Positions 33,480 through 42,664 of a stretch of 64,000 nucleotides of DNA are shown here, piece by piece. Source of the DNA: an uncultured Bacteroides sp. (lineage in GTDB: Bacteria > Bacteroidota > Bacteroidia > Bacteroidales > Bacteroidaceae); assembly GCA_900552645.1 (NCBI GenBank), contig USAN01000006.1:62001-126000 (forward strand), in the 5' to 3' direction. The notes under the pieces are model-generated. The model was not told where the DNA came from and did not search any database. It saw only the letters and a program-made list of their open reading frames with translations. Numbering within the stretch: position 1 is the first letter of the stretch; each line of letters begins with the position of its first letter. Made by a program: the position numbers and the translations under genes.

Positions 33480-33567
33480 TGAAACATTTGTTTTTTGTAT
33501 ATAAAACAAATGTTTCATGCTGTTAAAACAAAAGTTTCAACAGCATAAAACATTATTAAAACTTACG
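33480..33567. repeat. Repeat island 3: 22-bp quasi-repeats
   Basis: Units start at 33480 (TGAAACATTTG), 33502 (TAAAACAAATGTTTCATGC), 33524 (TAAAACAAAAGTTTCAACAGC) and 33546 (TAAAACATTATT), each 22 bp apart. The first two pair as a 14-bp dyad, and ATGCTGTT pairs with AACAGCAT. Unit 1 resembles the last unit of island 1 (TGAAAC at the start, TATA at the end). The island fills most of the gap between the channel and the transglycosylase gene. Confidence 0.7.
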
Positions 33568-33572
33568 TTAAA

Positions 33573-34583
33573 TTATTCTTCAATAACCCAATTTTTATCA
33601 TGTGCCTTAGTTTCGGCAGGATTATAATAAATTCCCTTTTCGGTAGGAACAGTTATCACATACTCCTTGCCACTGTTATTTACAAGTGAAGTGTCGCGTA
33701 GCCACGGATTCATAATCTTAAGGATAGCCAGGTTTATTCCTTGTTCGTTGGCCCATGCCGATAAATCAGGAATTCCTGTAGTTACAGTTATCTTCTTAGA
33801 CTCAATCTCAGGATATAAATCACTGTCGCGCAAACGGAATCCATATTCGGCAGGATTTGAGAAAAGAGCTTTCGCTGCCAGTATTCTATATACATATCTT
33901 GCAGTCTCTTCTACAAGATGAAGATCAAGAGAGTTCGTTACATTCTGTCTAGACAGCTGACTGGTTATTCTTCCCTGCCCTGCATTGTACGATGCTGCAA
34001 CCGATGCCCAATCTCCATACTTATCGTATGCTTTCTTTAGATATCTGCATGCAGCAGCAGTCGCTTTTTCAATATTATATCTCTCATCTACACTACTATT
34101 AACTTCCAAGCCATACTCTTTCGCGGTGGCAGGCATAAACTGCCATAATCCGGCAGCCCCGGCGCCCGATCGTGCAGTAGGATCTACGTTGCTCTCTATT
34201 ACCATAAGATATTTCAAGTCGTCAGGAATTCCGTTCTCCTTCAATATTGGTTCTACAACCGGAAAAAATCTATTAGCTCTCTTCAGCATCTGCAAAGTAG
34301 AACTATGCATATATGTAAAAGCCATCATCTCGCGATCAATCCTTTCGCGACGATCAAACCTTCTAAGTTCTATATCATCACCTGCAAATTCTATATTGGT
34401 AGGAAGATCGGGAGAACTATACGTAAGTGCTGTAGTACCATAATTTATAGAACTAACCAACGAATCAGGATCAACCATCTTCATCAAATCTTTTTCATTC
34501 TCTCCATGCAGATTCACACATCCAATAAACATTAAAGATGCCATAATAGGCATCTTTAAAATATATCTGTCAACTGTTTTCAT
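33573..34583 (-). CDS. MltD-like lytic transglycosylase
   Basis: This 336-aa periplasmic or lipid-anchored enzyme cleaves peptidoglycan glycan strands with formation of 1,6-anhydromuramic acid. A hydrophobic export signal is at about residues 9-25 (MPIMASLMFIGCVNLHG; a lipoprotein cysteine at about 22 is possible). The SLT domain shows the catalytic glutamate in VIESNVDPTARSGAGAAGLWQFMPATA, and AASYNAGQGRI. The C-terminal part resembles the MltD tail, but I see no clear LysM domain, unlike E. coli MltD. Its ATG overlaps the stop of the AraC-type regulator gene by one base (TAATG), so the two are translationally coupled. Confidence 0.87.
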   Translation of the reverse strand: MKTVDRYILKMPIMASLMFIGCVNLHGENEKDLMKMVDPDSLVSSINYGTTALTYSSPDLPTNIEFAGDDIELRRFDRRERIDREMMAFTYMHSSTLQMLKRANRFFPVVEPILKENGIPDDLKYLMVIESNVDPTARSGAGAAGLWQFMPATAKEYGLEVNSSVDERYNIEKATAAACRYLKKAYDKYGDWASVAASYNAGQGRITSQLSRQNVTNSLDLHLVEETARYVYRILAAKALFSNPAEYGFRLRDSDLYPEIESKKITVTTGIPDLSAWANEQGINLAILKIMNPWLRDTSLVNNSGKEYVITVPTEKGIYYNPAETKAHDKNWVIEE

Positions 34584-35512
34584 TATTCTTTTTTATTCTT
34601 TTTATCTATTCCTCTTCCATAGTTTCTGTATTCTGTAGGTGTAAACCCTATACGTTTCTTGAAAACACTGAAAAAATGTTCTGTCGAGGTATAGTTAAGT
34701 TCATAACAAATCTCTTTTACAGACATGGAAGTCTCTATTAATAATTGTTTGGCTTTTCTGAGTTTCAGTTCCTGAAAATATTTTGCCGGAGAATATCCGG
34801 TATATTCCTTGAATACTTTCCTGAACCATGAATAACTAATGCCCAGCTTCATTGCAAGCTTCTCGGCATCGACATCTTTACATACATTTTCATGCATCAC
34901 AATCTTGGCACATTCTATCTTTTGGGCAGCATCATCTATCTCATATCTCTTGTTTTGAGATATAGACAATACAGCACCTATTATATGAAGAACAATTCCG
35001 CCAAGATATTGTTGAGTTCCGCTCTTATCAGCTTCGGCTATTTCTAGTGCTCGCGAAAACAATGAACTAATTTCTTCGTTAAGTCCTATTTCAATAATTT
35101 GATTATCTTTTTCGACAAAGCTGTTTTTTAGAAGATTATCGACAATTGCACCTTCGAATCCTATATAGTATTCATTCCAACCAGTCTTTGCAGATGGTGA
35201 ATAAGTATGCCACTGCCCAGGAAAAAGTATAAGTACCATTCCTTTCTTTATTTCAGTAAGTGGAGTTGATTCACTTTCAAAACTTCCACTTCCTTTAGTA
35301 ATGTATACCAACTGATATTCATGAAGAATTCTACCACGCTGAGTTGAGAAATAATATGCTTCGGGATGATTGCGCGGTGGATAAAGACTTCCGGCATGAA
35401 TAGCCTGAAATCCAACTGTATTTACAGAAAGTCCGAATCTATTATCGCGTTCATTAGTTATAAGATATTTAAAGTCGGCCCCCTGATTATTATAATGCAT
35501 ATTTGTCTCCAT
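34583..35512 (-). CDS. AraC-family transcriptional regulator
   Basis: This 309-aa regulator has an N-terminal cupin-like sensing domain (about 45-160, HEYQLVYITKGSGSFES, MVLILFPGQWHTYSP) and a C-terminal double helix-turn-helix (about 200-300, DAEKLAMKLGISYSWFRKVFKEYTGYSPAKYFQELKLRKAKQLL and TSTEHFFSVFKKRIGFTPTEYRNYG). The fold is that of sugar-responsive AraC/XylS factors. The rha operon, which in B. thetaiotaomicron is under an AraC-type RhaR, lies 2.4 kb away beyond pabBCA, so rhamnose control is possible. The direct neighbour is the coupled transglycosylase gene. A second ATG four codons in (MHYNNQ) is an alternative start. Confidence 0.88.
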   Translation of the reverse strand: METNMHYNNQGADFKYLITNERDNRFGLSVNTVGFQAIHAGSLYPPRNHPEAYYFSTQRGRILHEYQLVYITKGSGSFESESTPLTEIKKGMVLILFPGQWHTYSPSAKTGWNEYYIGFEGAIVDNLLKNSFVEKDNQIIEIGLNEEISSLFSRALEIAEADKSGTQQYLGGIVLHIIGAVLSISQNKRYEIDDAAQKIECAKIVMHENVCKDVDAEKLAMKLGISYSWFRKVFKEYTGYSPAKYFQELKLRKAKQLLIETSMSVKEICYELNYTSTEHFFSVFKKRIGFTPTEYRNYGRGIDKKNKKE

Positions 35513-35698
35513 AAATTTAAGGAATGTGGTATAGGGTAGACAAATATACTCTTTTTTACAACAAATGGAAAAAGATTATAATATTTAAACATATGAACAT
35601 ATAGTTTGCAAATTAAAAAATTCATAATAAACCTATCAGCAATTGTATAACTAATAAAAATATTATTGCTTTGCATCTTTATTTTATAGGATATAAAG

Positions 35699-36670
35699 AT
35701 GAAGGTAGAAGAAGTGATAAGAAAGATGAACATATTCGGTGCCAGTAACGAACCTTTCATCTTTGCTTTCGATTATGAACTTGAGAACGGATTTATATAC
35801 GATAACCCTCTAGAGCAGAAAAATATTTTCTGGCGTATAGGTAACTGTGGCAACTATAATCTTCTGGACAGAGATAAAGGTATGAAAGGAACATTCTTCA
35901 AATCTATACCCGTGGCCAAGAGTTCGTACGAGCACAAATTCAATTCAGTACATGAACAGCTAATGGCAGGCAACAGCTTTTTGCTGAACCTAACCATAAA
36001 AACTCCTATAATGACCGATTATTCTTTAAACGAAATATTTAGTCGAAGCAATGCTCAATATAATATTCTTTTTCCTGAAAAATTTGTCTGTTTTTCGCCC
36101 GAAACTTTCGTAAGAATAAAAGAGGGGAAAATATATTCATATCCAATGAAAGGTACTATAAAGGATGATGAGCCCGATGCCGAGAATATAATACTGTCTT
36201 CATACAAGGAGAGTTCGGAACATTATACTATAGTCGATTTTATAAGGAATGATCTTGCTATGGTTTCAAATAGCGTGAAGGTAGAACGATTGAGATATAT
36301 AGATCGACTTTGTACTACAAACGGCAATATACTTCAGGTGAGTTCGGAAATATCGGGAATGCTTGACGATAACTGGCATGAAAGGATAGGAAACATTATT
36401 TATCGTCTTCTTCCTGCCGGGTCGATAGCTGGAGCTCCTAAAGAATCGTCGGTAAACATTATCCAAAATGCCGAAAAGGAAAATAGAGGTTACTATACGG
36501 GAATTTTCGGATATTATGACGGAAAAGAACTAGATAGTGCAGTAATGATAAGATTCATAGAGAATGACTATGGCAAACTTTTCTTTAGAAGTGGGGGCGG
36601 CATTACAATTAACAGTGATATGGAAAGTGAATACAAAGAAGTAACAGACAAGGCTTACCTGCCATTTTAA
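35699..36670 (+). CDS. pabB: Aminodeoxychorismate synthase component I
   Basis: With PabA this enzyme turns chorismate and glutamine into 4-amino-4-deoxychorismate for folate synthesis. The 323 residues cover just the chorismate-binding domain, the short form usual in Bacteroidetes. Family marks are GNSFLLNLTIKTP, FPEKFVCFSPETFVRI, YPMKGTIKDD (the lysine separates PabB from TrpE-like uses), HYTIVDFIRNDL, LLPAGSIAGAPKESSVNII and YTGIFGYYDG. It is followed by pabC (9 bp gap) and pabA, and is divergent from the AraC gene. Confidence 0.92.
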   Translation: MKVEEVIRKMNIFGASNEPFIFAFDYELENGFIYDNPLEQKNIFWRIGNCGNYNLLDRDKGMKGTFFKSIPVAKSSYEHKFNSVHEQLMAGNSFLLNLTIKTPIMTDYSLNEIFSRSNAQYNILFPEKFVCFSPETFVRIKEGKIYSYPMKGTIKDDEPDAENIILSSYKESSEHYTIVDFIRNDLAMVSNSVKVERLRYIDRLCTTNGNILQVSSEISGMLDDNWHERIGNIIYRLLPAGSIAGAPKESSVNIIQNAEKENRGYYTGIFGYYDGKELDSAVMIRFIENDYGKLFFRSGGGITINSDMESEYKEVTDKAYLPF

Positions 36671-36679
36671 ATAGATATT

Positions 36680-37267
36680 GTGATGAATACATATATAGAA
36701 ACAATGAAGGTTGTGGGAGGAGAGATAGTTAATCTTGAACTTCATGAAGAGAGAATATTCAGAACCATAGGATGGATACCCAAAATCAACAAGAGTTTAA
36801 CTTCCTGCTCAGGAACATTAAAGTATAGAATTACATATAATATAAATGGAATAATTTCTAAGGAGCTGACTGAATATTCAATAAAGCCTATCGGCAGTTT
36901 AAAGCTTGTAATGGCCGACAGTATAGATTACTCGTACAAATATCTGAATCGTGAAGTAATTAACTCTTTGATGAAAAAAAGAGGAGATGCCGACGATATA
37001 ATAATAGTAAAAGAAGGACTAATAACCGATACCAGTTACTGCAATATAGTATTAGAAAACAGTAACGGGCTTTTTACTCCTTCGCAACCACTGTTAAGAG
37101 GAACAAAACGTGAATTCCTTATCCGTACAGGAATAATAAAGGAGAAGGATATTAGTTTCTCGGAACTTATTGGTTTTGACAGAATTCATCTTATAAATGC
37201 AATGATTGACCTTGAAGATAATATTATTATAGAGAAATACAGAATTGATACAGGAGATATATTATGA
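36680..37267 (+). CDS. pabC: Aminodeoxychorismate lyase (class IV PLP enzyme)
   Basis: This protein releases pyruvate from aminodeoxychorismate to give p-aminobenzoate. It is only 195 aa, shorter than E. coli PabC (about 270) but usual for the Bacteroides type. The fold-type IV core is visible: VNLELHEERI at the start, the likely PLP lysine in SYKYLNRE near residue 92, DIIIVKEGLITDTSYCNIVLE, and LLRGTKREFLI. Its place between pabB and pabA, overlapping pabA by 4 bp, makes the assignment firm even though the sequence is short and divergent. Confidence 0.85.
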   Translation: MMNTYIETMKVVGGEIVNLELHEERIFRTIGWIPKINKSLTSCSGTLKYRITYNINGIISKELTEYSIKPIGSLKLVMADSIDYSYKYLNREVINSLMKKRGDADDIIIVKEGLITDTSYCNIVLENSNGLFTPSQPLLRGTKREFLIRTGIIKEKDISFSELIGFDRIHLINAMIDLEDNIIIEKYRIDTGDIL

Positions 37268-37836
37268 TAAATATTCTAATAGTAGATAATCACGATTCTT
37301 TCGTATATAATCTTGTTGATATAATAAGACGAGCTAAAGATGTAAATTATAAAATTGTAAAGGTTGAAGATATTAATACAATAAATACAGAAACATACCA
37401 AAAAATTCTTTTATCGCCCGGACCGGGAATTCCTGAAGAAAGACCAGAAATGATTGCATTGATAAGAAGATGTTACACTACACACTCTATATTAGGAGTA
37501 TGTTTAGGACATCAGGCTATTGCAGTTGCATTTGGCAGTAAACTTGTAAAGATGAATAATCCGCGCCACGGACATATATCGAAGCTTACTCTTGCAACAC
37601 ATATCGATAAACTCTTTAAAGATATTGATGGTGATATAAATGTGGGACGATACCATTCATGGATAATTCCGGATCATGACATGCCAACAGGATTTCATGT
37701 AACCAGTCGCGACGAAGAAAATAACATCATGTCAATTACTCACAATAAATATCCATTATATGGAGTTCAGTTTCATCCCGAGTCAATAATGACTCCACAA
37801 GGAGACAAGATAATAAGAAATTGGATCTATGAATAA
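37264..37836 (+). CDS. pabA: Aminodeoxychorismate/anthranilate synthase glutamine amidotransferase
   Basis: This class I glutamine amidotransferase supplies ammonia to PabB. The 190 residues show NHDSFVYNLVDII near the start, LLSPGPGIPEE (oxyanion loop), the nucleophile cysteine in LGVCLGHQAIAVAFG near residue 80, and the His-Glu pair in QFHPESIMTPQG. TrpG and PabA are alike; the pabB-pabC neighbours decide for PabA, though dual use cannot be excluded. It is the last gene of the operon, followed by a bidirectional hairpin. Confidence 0.92.
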   Translation: MINILIVDNHDSFVYNLVDIIRRAKDVNYKIVKVEDINTINTETYQKILLSPGPGIPEERPEMIALIRRCYTTHSILGVCLGHQAIAVAFGSKLVKMNNPRHGHISKLTLATHIDKLFKDIDGDINVGRYHSWIIPDHDMPTGFHVTSRDEENNIMSITHNKYPLYGVQFHPESIMTPQGDKIIRNWIYE

Positions 37837-37840
37837 AAAA

Positions 37841-37887
37841 ATGCTGCAAGCAGTTCTCCTATTTTAATAGAGAAACTGTTGCAGCAT
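37841..37887. terminator. Bidirectional terminator between pabA and rhaD
   Basis: Arms of about 18 nt (37841-37858 and 37870-37887, outer part ATGCTGCAA/TTGCAGCAT with one bulge) form a long hairpin flanked by A-rich and T-rich runs. It serves the convergent pabA and rhaD transcripts. Confidence 0.75.
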
Positions 37888-37905
37888 ATATTAATTATAT
37901 CCTAA

Positions 37906-38715
37906 TTATTTAGGAAGATTGAATGCTTCTGTCATCTCTTTCATCTGAGCATCTGTCATTCCATCTGGTTCATAACCCATATTCTTTGATGATATGTAAA
38001 TCATTGCCGATTTTGAAAGCACGTCTACTTGATCAAAAGCTTCAAGAATATCGGCCGAAACTGAGCATACTCCGTGTTTTTCCCACAATACTACGTCGTA
38101 GTCGTCGAGTTCTTTTACAGTAGCTTCGGCTAGTTCTGTACCGCTAGGCATCTTGTAAGGTATTATTCCCAATCCGCGAGGACAAAATGCTTTAGTTTCT
38201 GGAATCATGCTCCACAAAAGTTTTGTAAGTACATCCTTTTCAAGGAATTTTTTTGAATGACTCATTGCTATAAGCTCTATAGGATGAGTATGTAACGAAG
38301 CTTTGTAACCATTTCCTTTAGCAAGCATATCGCTGTGCATTAAAAGATGAGAAGATATTTCGGAAGTTGGTTTTACAGGATTATCGGCAATCATTTCGTA
38401 ATGTTCTCCATCTTCGCATACACGAATAAATGATCCGTTTTCCATAGGCCAGCGAGCTAAGTCGCGCATACGGCGATTAGTTCCCTTGCAGAAGAAATAA
38501 CAACCTGCAATATTTGGCAATTTAAATCCGAATGTAGTCTTAGGACCGATAGCAGGCATAGACTTTATTTCTTCATCTACAAGATCGGTTACATTAATTA
38601 CTATATTACCGCCATTTCTTTCGGCCCAACCTTTTTGCCAAAGATATCCGGCAACTTCTGCTACTTTATCCACCTCCTTCTTCAAGGCCGGACGTCCATC
38701 AAGTATTGATTTCAT
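37906..38715 (-). CDS. rhaD: L-rhamnulose-1-phosphate aldolase
   Basis: This class II (zinc) aldolase splits rhamnulose-1-phosphate into dihydroxyacetone phosphate and lactaldehyde. The 269-aa chain has GGNIVINVTDL near residue 40, the acid NGSFIRVCEDGEHYE, the zinc-ligand histidines of ASLHTHPIELIAM, and WEKHGVCSVSADILEAFDQVDVL. I take the start at 38715 (MKSILDGRP). A longer frame reaching 38838 overlaps rhaT by more than 100 bp and its extra residues lack family character. It is the last gene of the rhaB-rhaA-rhaT-rhaD run. Confidence 0.95.
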   Translation of the reverse strand: MKSILDGRPALKKEVDKVAEVAGYLWQKGWAERNGGNIVINVTDLVDEEIKSMPAIGPKTTFGFKLPNIAGCYFFCKGTNRRMRDLARWPMENGSFIRVCEDGEHYEMIADNPVKPTSEISSHLLMHSDMLAKGNGYKASLHTHPIELIAMSHSKKFLEKDVLTKLLWSMIPETKAFCPRGLGIIPYKMPSGTELAEATVKELDDYDVVLWEKHGVCSVSADILEAFDQVDVLSKSAMIYISSKNMGYEPDGMTDAQMKEMTEAFNLPK

Positions 38716-38723
38716 ATATATAT

Positions 38724-39734
38724 TTATTTTAATAATTCGGGTAAGAAACAAGAAATTATAAGTATTATTAAGCCCACCAAAAGTACTACTATTGTTTTTT
38801 GTGTGCAACCCTTCCACTCTTTTAATATTATTCCCCATACATTAGAGAAGGTAACATTGAGCGACATAAGTATACACCACGAGAATGTAAGCAATGCAGG
38901 CGAATCAGCAAGAAAGCCTTTACCAAGGCTAAGTCCGAAGAACTGACTGTACCATAATACTCCGGCCAATGCACAGAATAAAATATTGTTTGCAAACAAC
39001 GAAGTTTCGCCATAATCTTTCCATGTCTTATTCTTGCTGTTCTGATAAAAACAATAGATAGCATTTGTAATAAATCCACCAAAAGTAACCATAAATGTAG
39101 CAGGTAAGGTACGATATATTGCATCTGTCTCTTCAAAGCAGAGAGGAGCACCGAATCCCAGTCCTATGCTGAAGCATGCACTCATGAATCCTGCAAGCAA
39201 TGCTACCATTATGCCTTTTGGAAAATTAAAGTCCTTTACTGCTTTCTTTTTTTCTTCTTCACTCAATGTAGCCGATTTAAGACTACCTGCATATCCTATT
39301 ATGGCTATACCTACAAGAGTTACTACAACACCTGTAATTACAGCACTTGTAAGATCGCCAGCATTACCGGTAAATATAGGAGTAAGAATAGTTCCTAGTC
39401 CGGCACATGTACCAAGTGCAATAGACTGTCCCAATGCCACGCCTAGATAACGCATTGAGAGTCCGAAAGTAAGTCCGCCTACTCCCCACAATACTCCGAA
39501 GAAGATTGACCACAATGTTGCGGAAGGATTTGATAAATACACTTCTAGCAGACTTCTGCCTGCAGGTACTGCAAGAAGAGCTCCGAGAAAGGGAAATACA
39601 AGCCATGCAAATACTCCCTGTACAATCCAGTACGATTCCCAGCTCCATGATTTTATTTTGTTTATAGGAACATAGCAGCTTGACTGACAGAATGCACCTA
39701 TTGCAATTATTAATAATCCTATTATGATTTCCAT
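38724..39734 (-). CDS. rhaT: L-rhamnose/proton symporter
   Basis: This inner-membrane transporter of the RhaT (drug/metabolite) superfamily is 336 aa with about ten hydrophobic helices. Family signatures include the opening MEIIIGLLIIAIGAFCQSSCYVPINKIKSW, WGVGGLTFGLSMRYLGVALG and WYSQFFGLSLGKGFL, all typical of RhaT. It takes up L-rhamnose for the kinase and isomerase encoded upstream. It is separated from rhaA by 140 bp with a hairpin and from rhaD by 8 bp. Confidence 0.95.
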   Translation of the reverse strand: MEIIIGLLIIAIGAFCQSSCYVPINKIKSWSWESYWIVQGVFAWLVFPFLGALLAVPAGRSLLEVYLSNPSATLWSIFFGVLWGVGGLTFGLSMRYLGVALGQSIALGTCAGLGTILTPIFTGNAGDLTSAVITGVVVTLVGIAIIGYAGSLKSATLSEEEKKKAVKDFNFPKGIMVALLAGFMSACFSIGLGFGAPLCFEETDAIYRTLPATFMVTFGGFITNAIYCFYQNSKNKTWKDYGETSLFANNILFCALAGVLWYSQFFGLSLGKGFLADSPALLTFSWCILMSLNVTFSNVWGIILKEWKGCTQKTIVVLLVGLIILIISCFLPELLK

Positions 39735-39780
39735 GTTTTTCGATTAATGGTGGTTTTTATATATTCCTATAATTAATCTA

Positions 39781-39830
39781 AGCGAAGCCCGAGAATATCT
39801 TGTAAAAACAAAGATTTCTCGCACCTCGCT
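39781..39830 (-). other. Hairpin inside the rha operon (rhaA-rhaT gap)
   Basis: The arms 39781-39801 and 39811-39830 form an imperfect stem of about 17 pairs (AGCGA...GAGAA with TTCTCG...TCGCT). There is no T tract on the minus-strand side. It may stabilise or process the rhaBA part of the message rather than end it. Confidence 0.5.
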
Positions 39831-39874
39831 CGTAAATAATTTATAAAATATAAGATAACTGAATTTTCTTGTTA

Positions 39875-41125
39875 TTATCTTTTAGATGTAACATCTGCTT
39901 CATATTTCTGAATTTCAGCAATAAACTCTTCGCCTACAGGAACATTGTTTCTTAAGCAGAACATATCCCAAACAGCATTCCATGGCAATGACTTGCTCTC
40001 TTCAAGAAGTGCAAGACGTTCAAAACCTTTGTCGGCTGCTTCGTACTCGCGAAGTTTTGTAATTGGTTCAAGAAGAGCCTGAGTCATACATTTCAATGTT
40101 GCACGACTACCTACTACATATGCACCGATACGGTTTATTGAAGCATCAAAATAGTCAAGACCGATATGAACGCGATCAAGAGCGTCGCAGCGAACTATTT
40201 CCTTGCAGAGATCAAGAGTATCGTCATTCATTATTGTTACGTGATCTGAATCCCAACGAACAGGACGACTTACGTGAAGCATAAGCTCAGGAACAAACAA
40301 CAAAAGAGAAGAAACCTTATCAGCTACACTTTCTGTTGGATGGAAGTGTCCTGTATCAAGAGTAATAAGCTTCTGTTTGCCTACACCATATCCAATGTAG
40401 AAATCATTCGAACCTACAGTATAGCTTTCAAGACCTATACCGAATACTTTAGACTCGATACAGTCCTTCATATTCTTGTACTCTTTTTCGAATATCTGAT
40501 CCAAAGAATCCTTAAGTAATGAACGATAAAGCATACGATTTACTGTAATATCCTTGCTTCCATCGTGTACCCAAAGGTTCATTATACATGGATCATTCTG
40601 ACGCTTACCCATTTCTTCGGCAATGGCACGACAACGTTTTGTATGTTCAATCCAAAAATCGCGGATAGACTTGTCTGGATTTGATAAACTTAAATTTCCC
40701 GATTTAGGATGAGAGAAAGAAGACGAATTGAAATCAAGCTTCATGTTGTTCTCTGCAGCCCACTGCATCCAGCTTTCGAAATGTTCAGGTTCTACCTGAT
40801 CGCGATCAACGAACTTGCCACCAAAATCTCCATAGATTTCATGTAAGTTCAAGCGATGATTACCTGGAATAAAAGATGCAGCCTTAAGTACGTCGGCACG
40901 AACCTCTTCAATATTGCGTGCTTTTCCAGGATAGTTTCCAGTTGCCTGAATACCGCCTGTTAATGAACCTTGTGATTCAAAGCCTGTTACGTCATCAGCT
41001 TGCCAGCAATGGAGTGACAACTGTACTTTTTGAAGCTTGTTCATTACATCTTCTACATTAATACCTACAGCTGCATAGCGCTCTACTGCTATGTCATAAG
41101 CTTTTTTAATCAATTCTTCTTTCAT
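39875..41125 (-). CDS. rhaA: L-rhamnose isomerase
   Basis: This enzyme converts L-rhamnose to L-rhamnulose in the cytoplasm with a divalent metal. The 416-aa length equals the family norm. Marks include LSLHCWQADDVTGFE near residue 32, TGGIQATGNYPGKARN, LNLHEIYGDFGGKFVDRDQVEPEHF, metal-site segments NLWVHDGSKD and TLDTGHFHPTES, and IGLDYFDASINRIGAYVVG. It sits 28 bp after rhaB and is transcribed with it. Confidence 0.97.
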   Translation of the reverse strand: MKEELIKKAYDIAVERYAAVGINVEDVMNKLQKVQLSLHCWQADDVTGFESQGSLTGGIQATGNYPGKARNIEEVRADVLKAASFIPGNHRLNLHEIYGDFGGKFVDRDQVEPEHFESWMQWAAENNMKLDFNSSSFSHPKSGNLSLSNPDKSIRDFWIEHTKRCRAIAEEMGKRQNDPCIMNLWVHDGSKDITVNRMLYRSLLKDSLDQIFEKEYKNMKDCIESKVFGIGLESYTVGSNDFYIGYGVGKQKLITLDTGHFHPTESVADKVSSLLLFVPELMLHVSRPVRWDSDHVTIMNDDTLDLCKEIVRCDALDRVHIGLDYFDASINRIGAYVVGSRATLKCMTQALLEPITKLREYEAADKGFERLALLEESKSLPWNAVWDMFCLRNNVPVGEEFIAEIQKYEADVTSKR

Positions 41126-41153
41126 GATATATTTTTAGATTAATAGTTTTTGC

Positions 41154-42632
41154 TTAAATATCTTCGCGATAAACAGATATGTATTTCTTATACGCCTCAT
41201 CCCATTCCTCACTATTCTGGGGGAAGAACTGCACTGTATCAATAGAACTATTTATAAGTTGGCGCATTTCTGTTATGTCATTTACCATTCCGGCTGCCTT
41301 AGCCTGTATCATTATGTTTCCTATTGCTGTTCCTTCGCTTGGTCCGGCTACTACAGGCACTCCAACGGCATTGCATGTAAACTGGTTCAAAGTATTATTT
41401 TTAGATCCTCCTCCTATTATATGAAGACATTCTATAGAGAATGGTGCCATATTCTGAAGTATAGAGAACACCTGACGGTATCTTAAAGAAAGACTATCGA
41501 ATATACAACGTGTTATTTCGCCTGGAGTTACAGGAACTTTCTGATCTGTCTTAATACAATATTGAGCAATAGCTTCGGTCATCGATGCCGGATTTGCAAA
41601 ACATGGAGCATCAGGATTTATAAGACTTTGAAATCCTGGAACTGATAATGCTTGATCAATAAGTTCGGGGTAAGAATAATTATGAGTACTTTCCCACTCC
41701 TTACGACATCTTTCAAGCAACCACATTCCACATATATTTTTAAGAAATCTAGTAGTACCTTCTATTCCACCTTCATTTGTAAAGTTATGTTTGAAGCTCT
41801 CATCATTTATTATAGCATCTTTAACCTCGATACCCATAAGACTCCATGTACCAGAGCTAAGATAAGAGAAGTTCTTTGTAATGGCTGGAACTGCAGCTAC
41901 TGCCGAACCTGTATCATGACCCGCTACTGCAATTACAGGAATAGCACCAAGCCCTGTAAGTTTCTGTACCTCTTCGGTAAGTACCCCTACTCTTTCACCA
42001 GGATAAACCAATGGTGCAAACTGACTCTGACTTACGCCGGCTGCCTCTAGCAACTCAGTTTCCAATTTCTTGGTTTTTGGATTAAGCATCTGCGAAGTAG
42101 AAGCAATGGTATATTCTGTTACCATATTCCCTGTAAGCATGTATGAAAGTGCATCGGGCATGAAAAGAATTTTATCGGCAACTTCAAGAGCCGAACATTT
42201 ATTACGGTTTAGTGTAGATAGTTGGAATAGAGAATTAAAATTCATTATCTGTATGCCGGTTGCATCATAAACTTTGTCGCGTGAAATCAATTTAAAAAAT
42301 TCTTCAGGTGCGCCTACAGTATGAGTATCACGATAGCAATAAGGATTGCGTAAAAGTTCTCCGTCTTTTCCTACAAGTACGAAATCTACTCCCCATGTAT
42401 CAATACCTATAGATTTAATTTCTATATTTTCGTTTGCTACTACCTTAAGTCCTTTTATAATCTCATTATAAAGTGCATATATATCCCAGTAACAGTGTCC
42501 ACTGGTTTCTATTATATTATTAGGGAATCTAGTAAGCTCTTTAAGTTCCATTTTCCCATCTTGTACTGATCCTAGAATGGTACGACCGCTTGTCGCTCCC
42601 AAGTCAACTGCAAAAAAGTAAGTGTTCTTCAT
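41154..42632 (-). CDS. rhaB: L-rhamnulokinase
   Basis: This FGGY-family sugar kinase phosphorylates L-rhamnulose at O1. The 492-aa chain shows VDLGATSGRTILG at the start (phosphate 1 motif), GIDTWGVDFVLVG, the substrate-binding CYRDTHT, GHDTGSAVAAVP with the catalytic aspartate, SSGTWSLMG, and the adenosine motif HIIGGGSKNNTLNQFTCNAVGVPVVAGPSEGTAIGN. It is the first gene of the rha operon, with the only long upstream region (42633-42979, shared with argR), where the regulator would act. Confidence 0.96.
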   Translation of the reverse strand: MKNTYFFAVDLGATSGRTILGSVQDGKMELKELTRFPNNIIETSGHCYWDIYALYNEIIKGLKVVANENIEIKSIGIDTWGVDFVLVGKDGELLRNPYCYRDTHTVGAPEEFFKLISRDKVYDATGIQIMNFNSLFQLSTLNRNKCSALEVADKILFMPDALSYMLTGNMVTEYTIASTSQMLNPKTKKLETELLEAAGVSQSQFAPLVYPGERVGVLTEEVQKLTGLGAIPVIAVAGHDTGSAVAAVPAITKNFSYLSSGTWSLMGIEVKDAIINDESFKHNFTNEGGIEGTTRFLKNICGMWLLERCRKEWESTHNYSYPELIDQALSVPGFQSLINPDAPCFANPASMTEAIAQYCIKTDQKVPVTPGEITRCIFDSLSLRYRQVFSILQNMAPFSIECLHIIGGGSKNNTLNQFTCNAVGVPVVAGPSEGTAIGNIMIQAKAAGMVNDITEMRQLINSSIDTVQFFPQNSEEWDEAYKKYISVYREDI

Positions 42633-42664
42633 GCCAATTCACATTTTAACAAATTAATTTGTGG

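Noticed and set aside
38716..38838. Longer N-terminus for RhaD
   Set aside because: It overlaps rhaT by over 100 bp and the added residues do not look like aldolase; MKSILDGRP at 38715 is a better start.
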